Source: Prorocentrum cordatum
Lineage: Eukaryota > Sar > Dinophyceae > Prorocentrales > Prorocentraceae
Assembly: GCA_963575745.1 (NCBI GenBank)
Contig: CAUYUJ010020682.1
Span: 563,501-627,500 of the forward strand
DNA length: 64,000 nt
Reading direction: 5' to 3'
Part shown: piece by piece, positions 21,651 to 31,900 of the stretch
How the letters are laid out: each line of letters opens with the position of its first letter
Numbering within the stretch: the first letter of the stretch is position 1
The notes under the pieces: generated by a model
The model's database searches: none
Told to the model about the DNA's origin: nothing
What the model saw: the letters and a program-made list of their open reading frames with translations, nothing else
Position numbers and translations under genes: made by a program

Positions 21651-21779
21651 TCTCGCCCGCCCACGCAGCTTCGCCTCGCCCGCACGCACGCACGGCACGC
21701 ACGGCACGAACCCGAAACCGAAATCGATTTCCCGGAAGGGTGGGGTCTCCGTTTCACGTCGGACTCACCCCCCAACCTC

Positions 21780-21822
<43 letters not shown>

Positions 21823-21873
21823 CATCTATATATCTATATGTATATATATATATGTGTATATATATACATATAG

Positions 21874-21904
<31 letters not shown>

Positions 21905-21905
21905 T
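21780..21905. repeat. (TA)n microsatellite
   Basis: About 125 bases of TATA/ATAC-type alternation. Confidence 0.9.
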
Positions 21906-23261
21906 ATGGCCGTCATCCCCCATGGCCGCCCCCCCGAACCTTTGGGGGGTCACAGACCCCCCGGGACTGCCCTGGGCCGCCTCCAAATTGCCCATGACAG
22001 GCCACGCGGGCCGTACAGATGGTTATAAAAGCCTCAAGCGGCCCCGAAGACGCCCGAGAGCGCCCCAAGAGGGCCCGAGATGGCTTGAAGATGGCCGACG
22101 AGGGCCCCAAGAGGGCCTTCAAGAGGCAAACATCTGCTCATTCCATTCGTAAAACGTACGTTTTCGGGATGCTCGCTGGCTTCGTCTTCACAGTGCCCCA
22201 GGCGCCCCCGCGGAGACCCAACACAGCCCAAGAGAGACCAAAGCCGGCCCAGGAGGCCTCCAAGACGGCCTCAGAGAGGCCCAAGAGGGCCTCGTTCGAA
22301 ATCATGTTCCCAGAAGCCTCTCCGGGAACATGACTTCCGGGTTCCCCGGACGCCCAAGAGGCCCACAAGACAGCCTAAGAGCGGCCTACGAGGGGCCGAG
22401 ATGGTTTGAAGATGGCCGATAAGGGCCCCGAGAGGGCCTTCAAGAGGCACAAATCTGCACATTCCCTTCGTAAAACATACATTTTCAGCATACTCGCTTG
22501 CTTCGTCTTCACAGTGCCCCAGACGCCCCCGAGGGGCCCCAACACAGCCCAAGAGAGACCCAAGAGGGCCCAAGACGGCCCAAAAGGGTCGGCCTGTGGG
22601 GCTCACGGAACCCCCCAAAACGGCCCAAGAGGCCCCAAAGCCGGCCCAGGAGGCCCCCAAGACGGCCTCAGGGAGGCCCAAGAGGGCCTCGGACATCATG
22701 TTCCCCATAGCCTCTCCAGGAACATGACTTCGGGCTCCCAGGACGCCCAAGAGGCCCACAAGACAGCATCAGCAGCGAGGCCCCAGAGGGCCCGAGATGG
22801 CTTGAAGATGGCCGAAGAGGGCCCCAAGAAGGCCTTCAAGAGGCAAACATCTGCCCGTTCCCGCACTAAAACGTACATTATCAGCATACTCGCTGGCTTT
22901 GTCTCACAGTGCCCCAGACGCCCCCGAGGAGCCCCAACACAGCCCAAGAGAGACCCAAGAGGGCCCAAGACGGCCCAAAAGGGTCGGCCTGTGGGGCTCA
23001 CGGAACCCCCCAAGACGGCCCAAGAGGCCCCGAAGCCAGCCCAGGAGGCCCCCAAGACGGCCTCAGGGAGGCCCAAGAGGGCCTCGCTCGACATCATGTT
23101 CCCCGAAGCCTCTCCAGGAACATGATTTCCGGGCTCCCAGGGCCCCCTAGAGGGCCCCAGGACAGCCTCAGCGAGGCCCCAGAGGGCCCGAGATGGCTTG
23201 AAGATGGCCGAAGAGGGCCCCAAGAGGGCCTCCAAGAGGCAAAAATCAGCTCGTTCCCATA
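21906..23261. repeat. tandem GC-rich repeat, about 320-400 bp unit, 3 copies
   Basis: Units are anchored by TAAAACGTACATTTTCAGCATACTCGCTGGC at about 22148, 22470 and 22864, each followed by CACAGTGCCCCAG and a run of CCCAAGAGGCCC-type degenerate words. A fourth related piece is at 25689-26000. Long open frames in all phases are products of the repeat. Confidence 0.8.
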
Positions 23262-23331
23262 GTCAGAGTGAGGGGGCCGAGCGGTCATTCACTGTCCCTG
23301 GGTGCGTGGCTGAAGTGGAATTCCGCGGTGC
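23262..23331. repeat. dispersed repeat, partner at 14683-14752
   Basis: Shares ordered segments with 14683-14752; unknown family. Confidence 0.55.
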
Positions 23332-23339
23332 GGATTCTC

Positions 23340-23340
23340 G

Positions 23341-23402
<62 letters not shown>

Positions 23403-23403
23403 G
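23340..23403. repeat. (TTG)n microsatellite
   Basis: Pure TTG triplets for about 60 bases. Confidence 0.95.
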
Positions 23404-24160
23404 AACATTATTTATTCTAAAGAATAATTATTGTTGGGCCCCCTGGTGCGCGCCCCCCCTGCGCCGCCTAGGCCGCAGCTACATTTTCATCATTTTCGTG
23501 AGGAAGCCTCAGAAAAGAGGGTGTGTACAGGATCCGGTTGTTTTGTTGTAATCCGCTTTCCCTTGCAAAAAACAATAGAAAATGACATTTCTTGTTCTAA
23601 TATAATCAAATTTCAAGAATCCCTTGCAAAAAATAAGGTAAAGTGGACATTCGCGCGCGCAAGACGAAATCCTTCCAAAACCTTAGTGTTCGGAGCGATT
23701 TTAACATAAAAACATCAAAAAACCAATGGTTTTTCAACAAAAAAATGTCAAAATCTCATCCCGCGCGCTCTTGCGGATTCGTAGGAAACCCAACACTTTT
23801 TAAACATTTCTGTCAAACGGGCTTTTGCGAGCAACTTTTTCGAACTTCTGCAACAACGGTTGCGCACCTGCCAGGGCCATCATCCCTGTCAAATAATACC
23901 ATGCGGGACACATTCGTTTTTTCTTCGCGCGCGCACGCCGTCGTCGTCGGCCGCGGGGCCCTGAATAGTAGCCACGGTCGTCCGCATGCCACGAAGTGAA
24001 GTGTCCGAACGTCATAGGGCGGGAAGCTGGGTGTGGGTGGTGGCGAAGAGTCGTTTGGAAATTTGGTAGAGCTTGAACCGGCCCCCCCACAAAGTGGGGG
24101 TATTGCCCGCCTCCTATGAAAACCCTGGCACTGGTGAGAACGGAGTGTCCCCAGTGCTTA
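23404..24160. other. gene-free stretch
   Basis: A locally AT-richer segment (23560-23760) stands out from its surroundings, but no gene or RNA is recognised. Confidence 0.45.
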
Positions 24161-24303
<143 letters not shown>

Positions 24304-24600
24304 TCGTCGTCCCACCCGCAACCCACCCCGCGACCCACCCGCGACCCAACCCGCGACCCACCCCGCGACCCACCCGCGACCCACCCGCGACCCACCCGCG
24401 ACCCGCGACCCACCCCGCGACCCACCCCGCGACCCACCCCGCGACCCACCCGCGACCCACCCCGCGACCCACCCCGCGACCCGCCCGCGGCCCACCCCGC
24501 GACCCACCCGCGACCCACCCGCGACCCACCCGCGACCCACCCGCGACCCACCCGCGACCTACCCCGCGACCCACCCGCGACACACCTTCGACCCAAACCA
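24304..24600. repeat. CCCGCGACCCAC minisatellite (about 10-13 bp unit)
   Basis: About 25 units alternating ACCCGCGACCC and ACCCCGCGACCC. The unit also occurs singly in the following array. Confidence 0.9.
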
Positions 24601-25020
24601 CGTTCAAGGTACAAACCACCATTTTCGGCGCCTGCGGCGGGCTTTTTTGCAGTCCTTCCAGGTGGAGAGCCCGCGACCCACCCCGTGACCAACTCGCGGC
24701 CAACCCGCGACCCAAACCACGTTCAGGGTACAAACCATTTTTCGGCGCCTGCGGCGGGCATCTTTTGCATCCGTTTCGAGAGTGGAGAGCCCGCGGCCCA
24801 CCCGCGACCACGTTCAGGGTACAAACCACATTTTTCGGCGCCTGCGGCGGGCATCTTTTGCATTCGTTCCCGGTGGAGAACCCGCGGCCCACCCGCGACC
24901 CAAACCTCGTTCAGTGTACAAACCAATGTTTTGGGCGCCTGCGGCGGGCATCTTTTGCATTCCTTCCAGATGGAGGTGGAGAGCCCGCGACCCACCCGCG
25001 ACCTAAACCACGCTCACTGA
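24595..25020. repeat. tandem array, about 94-119 bp unit, 5 copies
   Basis: Units contain CACGTTCAGGGTACAAACCA, then TTTTCGGCGCCTGCGGCGGGC, then GGTGGAGAGCCCGCGACCC. They begin near 24599, 24718, 24812, 24906 and 25009. Confidence 0.85.
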
Positions 25021-25254
25021 ACAAACCAATGCCGCACAAGCGCGGCGGCGGATTTTTGCATGCCGTCTGAGCCCGCAAGGACCTCTTCAAACCCCGCGCA
25101 TCCACACCAGCCCGTCCAGCAATTTTGCCCTGGCGAGTTGCCTTGATCAGAGAAGGCGGGGAGCATAAAGTGGAAACATGGATTGCGTTGCAGTTATCTT
25201 GGGAAAGGAGGGGACGAGGAGAACGCGGAAGAAGAGAGGATGTAAGGAGAATGT

Positions 25255-25595
25255 GGAGAAAGAAAAGGAGAAGGAGGAGCAGGAGGACAAGGAGGGGGAG
25301 GAGGGGGAGAATGATGATGATGATGATGATGGACGACAATGGGAGGACGATGATGGAGGCCGATGAGGGGGAGGACGACAATGGGAGAACGATGATGAAA
25401 AGACGAGGGGGGGAGAGGGAGGACGAGGAAGAAGAGGAGGAGGAGGAGGAGGACGAGGTGGAGGAGGAGGATGACGATGACGATGAGGACGAGGAAGAGG
25501 AGGAGGAGGAGGAGGAGGAGGAGGAGGAGGAGGAGGAGGAGGAGGAGGAGGAGGACGAGGAGGAGAAGGAGGAGGTGGAGGAGAGCGCCATCGAC
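25255..25595. repeat. (GGA)n / (GAT)n purine-rich microsatellite
   Basis: Long GGA runs interrupted by GAT and GAC triplets. Poly-Glu/Asp frames here are artefacts. Confidence 0.9.
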
Positions 25596-25679
25596 AGGGA
25601 AGGTGGGGGCCACGAGGTCCGCCAGCTCGACGACGCCTGCGTCGCCCGCGCCCGCCCCCTCACTCTTATCCGCAATTGC

Positions 25680-26902
25680 GGGGTGCTACGTAAAACGTGC
25701 ATTTTCAGCATACTCCCTTGCTTCGTCTTCGCAGTGCCTGAGACGCGTTTGAGGAGCCCCAAGACAGCCCAAGAGAGACCCAAGAGGGCCCAAGACGGCC
25801 CAAAAGGGTCGGCCTGTGGGGCTCACGGAACCCCCCAAGACGGCCCAAGAGGCCCCAAAGCCGGCCCAGGAGGCCCCCAAGACGGCCTCAGGGAGGCCCA
25901 AGAGGGCCTCGTTCGGAATCATGTTCCCGGAAGCCTCTCCGGGAACATGATTCCCGGTTTCCCAGGACGCCCAAAGACAGCCCCCAGAGGCCCCGGACAC
26001 GCCGAAGATGGCCTCAGGACGGCCGACGACGCCGCCAAAACGCCCCAAGAGCGCCTCCAGAGGCCCCTCCAAAGGGGCCCAGAAGCCGAAAACATTTTCC
26101 AATGGTTTTTGAAGCATGCTTGCGCTCTCCCATGTTCCGCCTCCCCACGGTCCCTGACCGCGTCAGAGGCCCTTCAGATCGCTCCAAGACCGCCGAAGAG
26201 GCTCCCAAGAAAGCCCAGAGACGGCCCAGGAGGCTCCCCAGATAAGTCAAGAGGGCCTCGAGAGCGCCCCAAGAGAGCCCCAAGAGCGACCCAAGAGGGC
26301 CCGAAGAGCGCGACATTTCAAGGTCTCCGGCCTGAGAGGCTCCTAGGACGCCTCCGGAGGCCATCAAGAGGCTCCCAAGAAGCCCCGTGAGGCTCCCAAG
26401 AGGCCCCCCGGAAGCCCCAATAGGCCCCCAAGGGGCCCCCAGGGAAGCCCCCTGCGGGCCCCCAAGACACTTCGAAAAATCGTATTTCCCAGATTGCTTT
26501 CCAGGAACATGATTCCTTGGACTTCCGCCCACCGCCCCAACCATGTTTCCAAGTGGCTTGCCGACAAGGTCAAAAGGCGCCCCTCGGTATAGCCTCAGAG
26601 GCCCCTCTCTTAGAGAGTAGAGAGCCGAACAAATCATGCTCCCAGAAAGCTTCCCTGGAACATGGTTCTCTATCTCGGAGTAGGCCCGGGGGGGGGCGGG
26701 CCGCTGCCTGTTCCCCCCATCGGTGCCCACTGGGGATTGCGGGGGGGGTCCAGAGCTCCCGAGGCGGCCCGAGCCCGCCCCGAATCAGGCCACGACGCCC
26801 CGAAGACGCCCAAGATTCCCTCAAGACAGCCGACGAGGACTCCAACACGCTCCAGGACGGACTCAAGAGGCTCCCCAAGAGGGCCCTGGGAGGCAAGATT
26901 CA
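25680..26902. repeat. degenerate CCAAGAGGCCC repeat field (left of YR element)
   Basis: 25689-26000 repeats the unit of the 22-23 kb array. The remainder consists of diverged words such as CCCAAGAGGCC, GGAACATGATTCC and GCTCCCAAGAAGCCC. Its right end (26835-26902) is nearly identical to 34373-34438, which identifies it as the left half of the interrupted target of the 7.16-kb element. Confidence 0.75.
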
Positions 26903-27032
26903 TGGAGGTTTTAGAACGGGTTGAGCAGAGGGGCCATACGTGTGATGTTGGGCAAATGGAATATTCTGCCTGTCTCTGGTGTGCACTCGCCAACACCCTG
27001 CTGCCTATCTCCGCTCAAGTTGTTTCTGGTCT
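26903..27032 (+). repeat. split direct repeat A1 (5' terminus)
   Basis: 130 bp, identical to 33811-33940. It ends 12 bp before the first ATG of the element (27045), so it supplies most of the 5' leader. Confidence 0.93.
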
Positions 27033-27044
27033 GAAGGAGGCCTG

Positions 27045-28911
27045 ATGGGCCCCTCGCCGGCCCTCATCAGTCACATCCAGACCGCGGGCGTGCGCGCTCT
27101 GGAGCTGCTGGCGCTGCGGCAGTCGATCATCTCGGGGGCGCCGTCGTGCCCCGCGGTGTCGCTGGCGTGCCCGCCGGCGAACCTGACCTGCCCGCCGCAG
27201 GTCTGCCCCGCGCTGACGTGCTCACCGCCGCCCTGCCCTCCCCCAGCGTGCCCGGCGCCGCTGGTCAACCTCTCCTGCCCGCCTGCAGGAGGGATTGTGG
27301 GCGCCGGCGAGTTCGACTCACCCTCGGCGTGCTGGGGGACTCTCGCAGGGATCGCGGCTGGGCTGGGGCTCGGCCGCGCCGCTCCGCGCCGCGGGCGTGC
27401 TGCTGCCGCCGAGAGAGATGATGATCGCGCACCGTCCCCTGCCCCCGCTCGCCGCGGAGGGGGAGTGGTGCGCTGACTTGGCGGTCGGCACCCTGGTCCG
27501 GGTCTCCTACACCGGGGAGACCATAGACCACACGAGGGTCGTGCTGTGGCCCAGTCGCCGCCTGGACCAGAGGCGGCGGGTGCGGGGGCGGCACGCCTAC
27601 TGGGTGCTCTCCGCGGACGGCGACGTCTGGGAGGAGGACCTGAGTGGGAGGAATGCGGCGACCGGGCCGTCGGGCGGGTCGCTGCTGGACCAGGCGACTG
27701 GGGATCCGCCCGACGGCCGCCGCCTCTATCGGTTCCGTGCGCGGCCCAGCCTGGACGAGGTCGTGGAGCTGGCGGCGGAGTGCCGAGCCACGATGCTCAG
27801 GCGGGGGCAGGCCGAGTCGGAGGCGCCGACGAGAGTGGTGCTGGCCGACGGGGCGGTGCGCCCCGGCCACGACCACTTCCCGTGGCTCGTGGCCCCGCGC
27901 CCTTGGGTGCTGACGGAGCCGCTCCCTGGCATGCCAATCGGGACCGTGGTGGATCCGCTCCCGGTGGGGGCGTTGCGCGACGGGAGCCGGGCCCTCGGCT
28001 TGCTGCCGAGCTGCGGCCGCTGGGCGAGGCTCGAGCAGGTGGACGAGGGCCAGATCGTCGAGTGGGCTGCCAGGAGGACGAAGGAGCTGCTGCTCGACCT
28101 CGGCGCGGAGCCCGACGCCATGGGCGCCGCGGAGCCGGTCGGCGGGACTGAGACCCCGCCGCTGGGGCGAGAGGCTCGCTCGGCCGGAGGCGACCGCCTG
28201 GGCGAGAAGCTGGGGCTAGCCGCCGAGGAGCCCGCCGAGTCGGCCGCAGGGATGAACGACGCCTACGGCGACGCGCGCACGCTGTGGGTCGACTGGGACG
28301 AGCAGGGCGAACGCAGGAAGGAGTTCAAGCGAGCGGTGGCTGAGAGCTCGGATGTGCAGTGGGACCATCATAGGCTGCCCGCCGATCGCACCTGCCTCCA
28401 CACGTGCAAGATGATGGTGAACTTGAGCGGGTCCCCACGCGCGTGGCTGGAGCGCTTTCTCAGGGAGAAGGGGATAGCTTCTACGGATCGAGTCGCGCAC
28501 GAACTCCGAGTGTTGTGTGACATCTTGGAGGAAGCTGGAGAGTTTGACCAGATCAACCTCGGAGGACTGGCCTGCTTGGAAGTGGCCGCCCTCCGGCTGA
28601 ACCTGCTGGTGGACGCGCACAAGAGCGGGTCGGCCTCGTACTCGAACGCGAAGTACCTCTCGCCGCTGACCGAGGTGGACCAGTTGATGGCTCCTGGCTT
28701 GCGGTCTCACGTGTCGAGGCGCGCCAAGGAGGAGTACGAGCTGATGCAGGGCGACAAGAGGGCCGAGGCGGTCGCTGCTGGTGCGGCGGGCGCGCGGGCT
28801 CCACCGCGCGAGGGGGCCGATGATGCGGCCAAGGGTGGCAAGGGCGGCGGCGGGGGCGGCCGGGGTAATAAGGCCCGGGCGCGTGCCCTCGCGCCGCCCG
28901 CGCAGACATGA
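27045..28911 (+). CDS. gag-like protein of the tyrosine-recombinase element, with one frame change
   Basis: The first ATG after repeat A1 (27045) opens a Cys/Pro-rich frame (CPAVSLACPPANLTCPPQVC...) followed by a hydrophobic GTLAGIAAGLGLG segment. The main frame runs through ATG 27418 to TGA 28909-28911 (497 codons from that ATG); moving from the first frame to the second needs a shift near 27365-27400. The main part has a mixed alpha/beta-looking N half, a segment with TLWVDWDEQGERRKEF and HTCKMMVNLSGSPRAWLERF, and a Gly/Lys/Arg-rich tail suited to RNA binding. I infer a structural (gag-like) role from position and tail; no retroviral zinc knuckle is seen. The stop overlaps the RT start as ATGA. 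Alternatively the Cys-rich frame is a separate small upstream ORF. Confidence 0.6.
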
Positions 28912-31900
28912 CGGACCAGTCTCAGCCGGCGGAGTGGGCCCCTGCCGGCTGGGCTAACACATCGGCCCGGCGAGCGCCTCTGGCCCTGGCGAGTGGGGAT
29001 AGGGACCTCTTCCCCCTCCCTCGCCTGGCCAGGCCGCCCGCCAGCAGGGGCGGCAGCCGCGCCCGGATTGCTGGCGCTCGGCGGCGGCGCGAGCACGAAT
29101 TGGTGAACGGCGCGATCGACTCTCTCAACTGGCTTGCTGGATGGGAGCCTGACGACGTGGGCCCGCCGCGCTCCCTGGACGCCATGGGGGGCAAGCATGC
29201 TGGGATCGTACAGTGGGTGGCCAGCGAAGCTCTTCGGCGCCAAGCCGCAGCTCCCAACCCCTGTCCGTCCCAAGAGGCATCGCTCAGTGCGTTGCTCAAG
29301 GGGTGCTCGATCTACGACACGTCGGGCTCCCCGAGGAACCTGGCCTCCTTCGTCCGCGAGCGCGTGTCCTTGCCCCCTTCGGTTGTCGGCTGCTTCCAGG
29401 TGGACGATATCGTGGGCGAGGCCGGCCGCACCTACCTGAAGGAGAATCAAAAGCGTATGAGGCGGCCGATCGAGGAGATCGATTTTGACAACTTGCCGAC
29501 TCCCTATTTTGACCCGCTGCTGAAGCGGAACAAGAAGATGTACCACAACTTTTTGAAGGACCTCTCGTCTCGCGGGCTCTTGCTTGCCACCTTGTCTCCC
29601 GCAGAGGAGGCTGGCCTGTTCTTCGTGAAGAAGGCCGACAGCGACAAGATGCGCATGATCGTGGATGCGCGTCGGGCGAACGCGTGGTTCGGCGTGCCCC
29701 CCAGCGTCCAGCTCCTGTCGTGCGAGGGGTTCGGCAGGGTGGAGGTGAAGCTCCCAGAGGGCGTCGCCTTCGGCTCGGCGCGGGGCGAGGAGCTGCTGAA
29801 CGGCTTCAAGCTCTTCTTGGGCATGACGGACGTCAAGGACTGCTTCTACAGGATGCGCATCCCGGTGAGCCTGGCGAAGTTCTTCTCGCTGCCCGCTGCT
29901 CCGGCTCACGTCCTGGGCCTGGAGGGGCACGAGCTGGAGGGGACGAGGCTGGGCTGCGACACCCTCGTCTTCCCCTGCATCGGGGCTCTCCCCATGGGAT
30001 TCTCTTGGTCCCTCTTCCTCGCCCAAGACGCGAACGAGGAGAGGGTGGTCCGGTCTGATCCGTGGCCAGGGGGAGACGTGGCAATCTCGGAGCGGGTCCT
30101 GATGAGTGATCGCGGACCCCCGCTCGTCGTGGAGGTTGTGCCCGGGCTGCACGGGGGTGCCTACGTGTACGTCGACAACATGGGGGTGCTCGCCCCCTCG
30201 GAGGGCCTCGCCAAGAGCGCCCTCGAGAGCTGGACTGGTCTCTTTGAGGGGGTCGGCCTGGACTTGCACAAGAGCTCGGTGGGCTCGGGCGCGAGCGAGG
30301 CGCTCGGGACCAAGCTTGACCTCGAGCTGATGAGGTCGGGCGTGAGCGACGGGCGGTTCTGGAAGGTGTACCTGGGGCTGGGGGGCCTGCTGGCCCGCGG
30401 CCGGGCGACAGGGCGCGCCTTGGAGGTGGTGCTGGGCCACTGCACCTTCTGCGGGCTGGCCCTCCGAGGGTCGCTGAGCTGCTGGCACGCCTCGTACCGC
30501 TTCATCCAGCGGCACTACCTGGAGCCTGCCCGCCTGTGGGCAGAAGTCGTGAAGGAGATCAAGATGTTCCGCGGGCTGCTCACCCTGATGGTTCAGGACT
30601 GGTGGCGGCCATGGAACTGCTGCGTGCTCCAGACCGACGCGAGCGAGAGCGGCTGGGGCATGGCGCAGTCGTTCTGGCCGCAGCACGTGGTGGAGCAGGT
30701 CGGCCGGCTGCCTGAGCGAGCCCGCTTTCGTTCGGCGCTGGGCAGGCCGGCGCGAGAGAGCGCGCTCGCTGCCGCCAACCTTGCTCGGGACAGCTCGGGC
30801 GCTCTGTGCAGTTTTGCGGATGTGGATAATCCTGACTCTCTTGCGTCTGATCCCCTGTCCTCGTGGGAGCTCGACCCCGGGTTCGCTGAAGTGCCCTGGC
30901 AGTGGCTCCGAAAGGGGGCCTGGGAGACCGTCCGGTCCGGGGTCTGGCGTTTTGCTGAGGACATCCTAATCCTTGAAGCCAGGGCCCTCGTGAAATCGAT
31001 CCAGCGGCTGGCTAAGACCGCGCACGGGGTCTGTGTGCGACAGCTCTTTCTGTCCGACAATATGTCTGTGGTGCTATCCTTTTCCAGGGCTCGCTCGTCC
31101 CGCTTCAGCTTGTTGGTTCAGATCCGTCGATTCTATGCCTATGCAATTGCGTTGGGGCTTACACCCGCTATTCGATGGATCCCCTCGGAGTTTAATGAAA
31201 GCGATGAAGGCAGCAGGGTTTTTTCTGAGAGTGACAGTAATATTCTCACATCCCTCCTTGATGAGAAGTTCCAGGCCGATCTGAATCTGCTCACCCGTCC
31301 TCCAAGAGCCGTCCCTGTGAAAGACAATACGCGGGATCCTCTCCGTAGCCGTTTTGGCTCAAACCATTCTCGCTTGGCTGAGGTTCCCGAGGCTCCCGAC
31401 TTGCCAGAGACGGCGGGCCATGGCCCCCGAGAGGGCTCGGGTGCTGGCCGGGCCGGCGCCGCGGGCGCGGACGCCCCCTCAGCGGGCGGGCGCTCGGCGG
31501 CCGGCCGCGCGGACTCGTGCGCTGGCGGCCGCGGCAGCGCCGGCGTGCTCGCGCTCGGACCCGAGCGGCGCGAGGGCGATCGCCAGCCCCGGGGCGCTGG
31601 GCCGGGCGCGGATACTGGCGCCGGCCCCCCTCTTGCCTTCGAAGAAGAGGGCCAGCCAGGCCGGACGGCATCTTTCGGCCCTCGACGAGAGGGACGCGAA
31701 CGGGCTGGACCTCGCTGGAGACGCCGGGGAGGACGCCGAGGGCGACAGCAGCTCCAGCGGCTCCGACTCGGTGGTGGAGCAGCTGGGGCGGACTCGGGCC
31801 CGAATGCGGCAGCTGCGCGCGCGGAGGGCGCACCGGCGGGCGAAGCTGTACGCCGATGCTATCCTGGCGGCGCAGGGCGAGGGCGTGAGCCTCCTGGAGA

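Noticed and set aside
25125-26390. 421-codon plus-strand frame with a poly-Glu centre
   Set aside because: Runs through a GGA microsatellite into the degenerate CCAAGAGG repeat field; no domain.
28707-30686. 659-codon minus-strand frame opposite the RT gene
   Set aside because: It is the antisense of a well-supported RT with clear catalytic motifs in a GC-rich region; no motif on the minus side.
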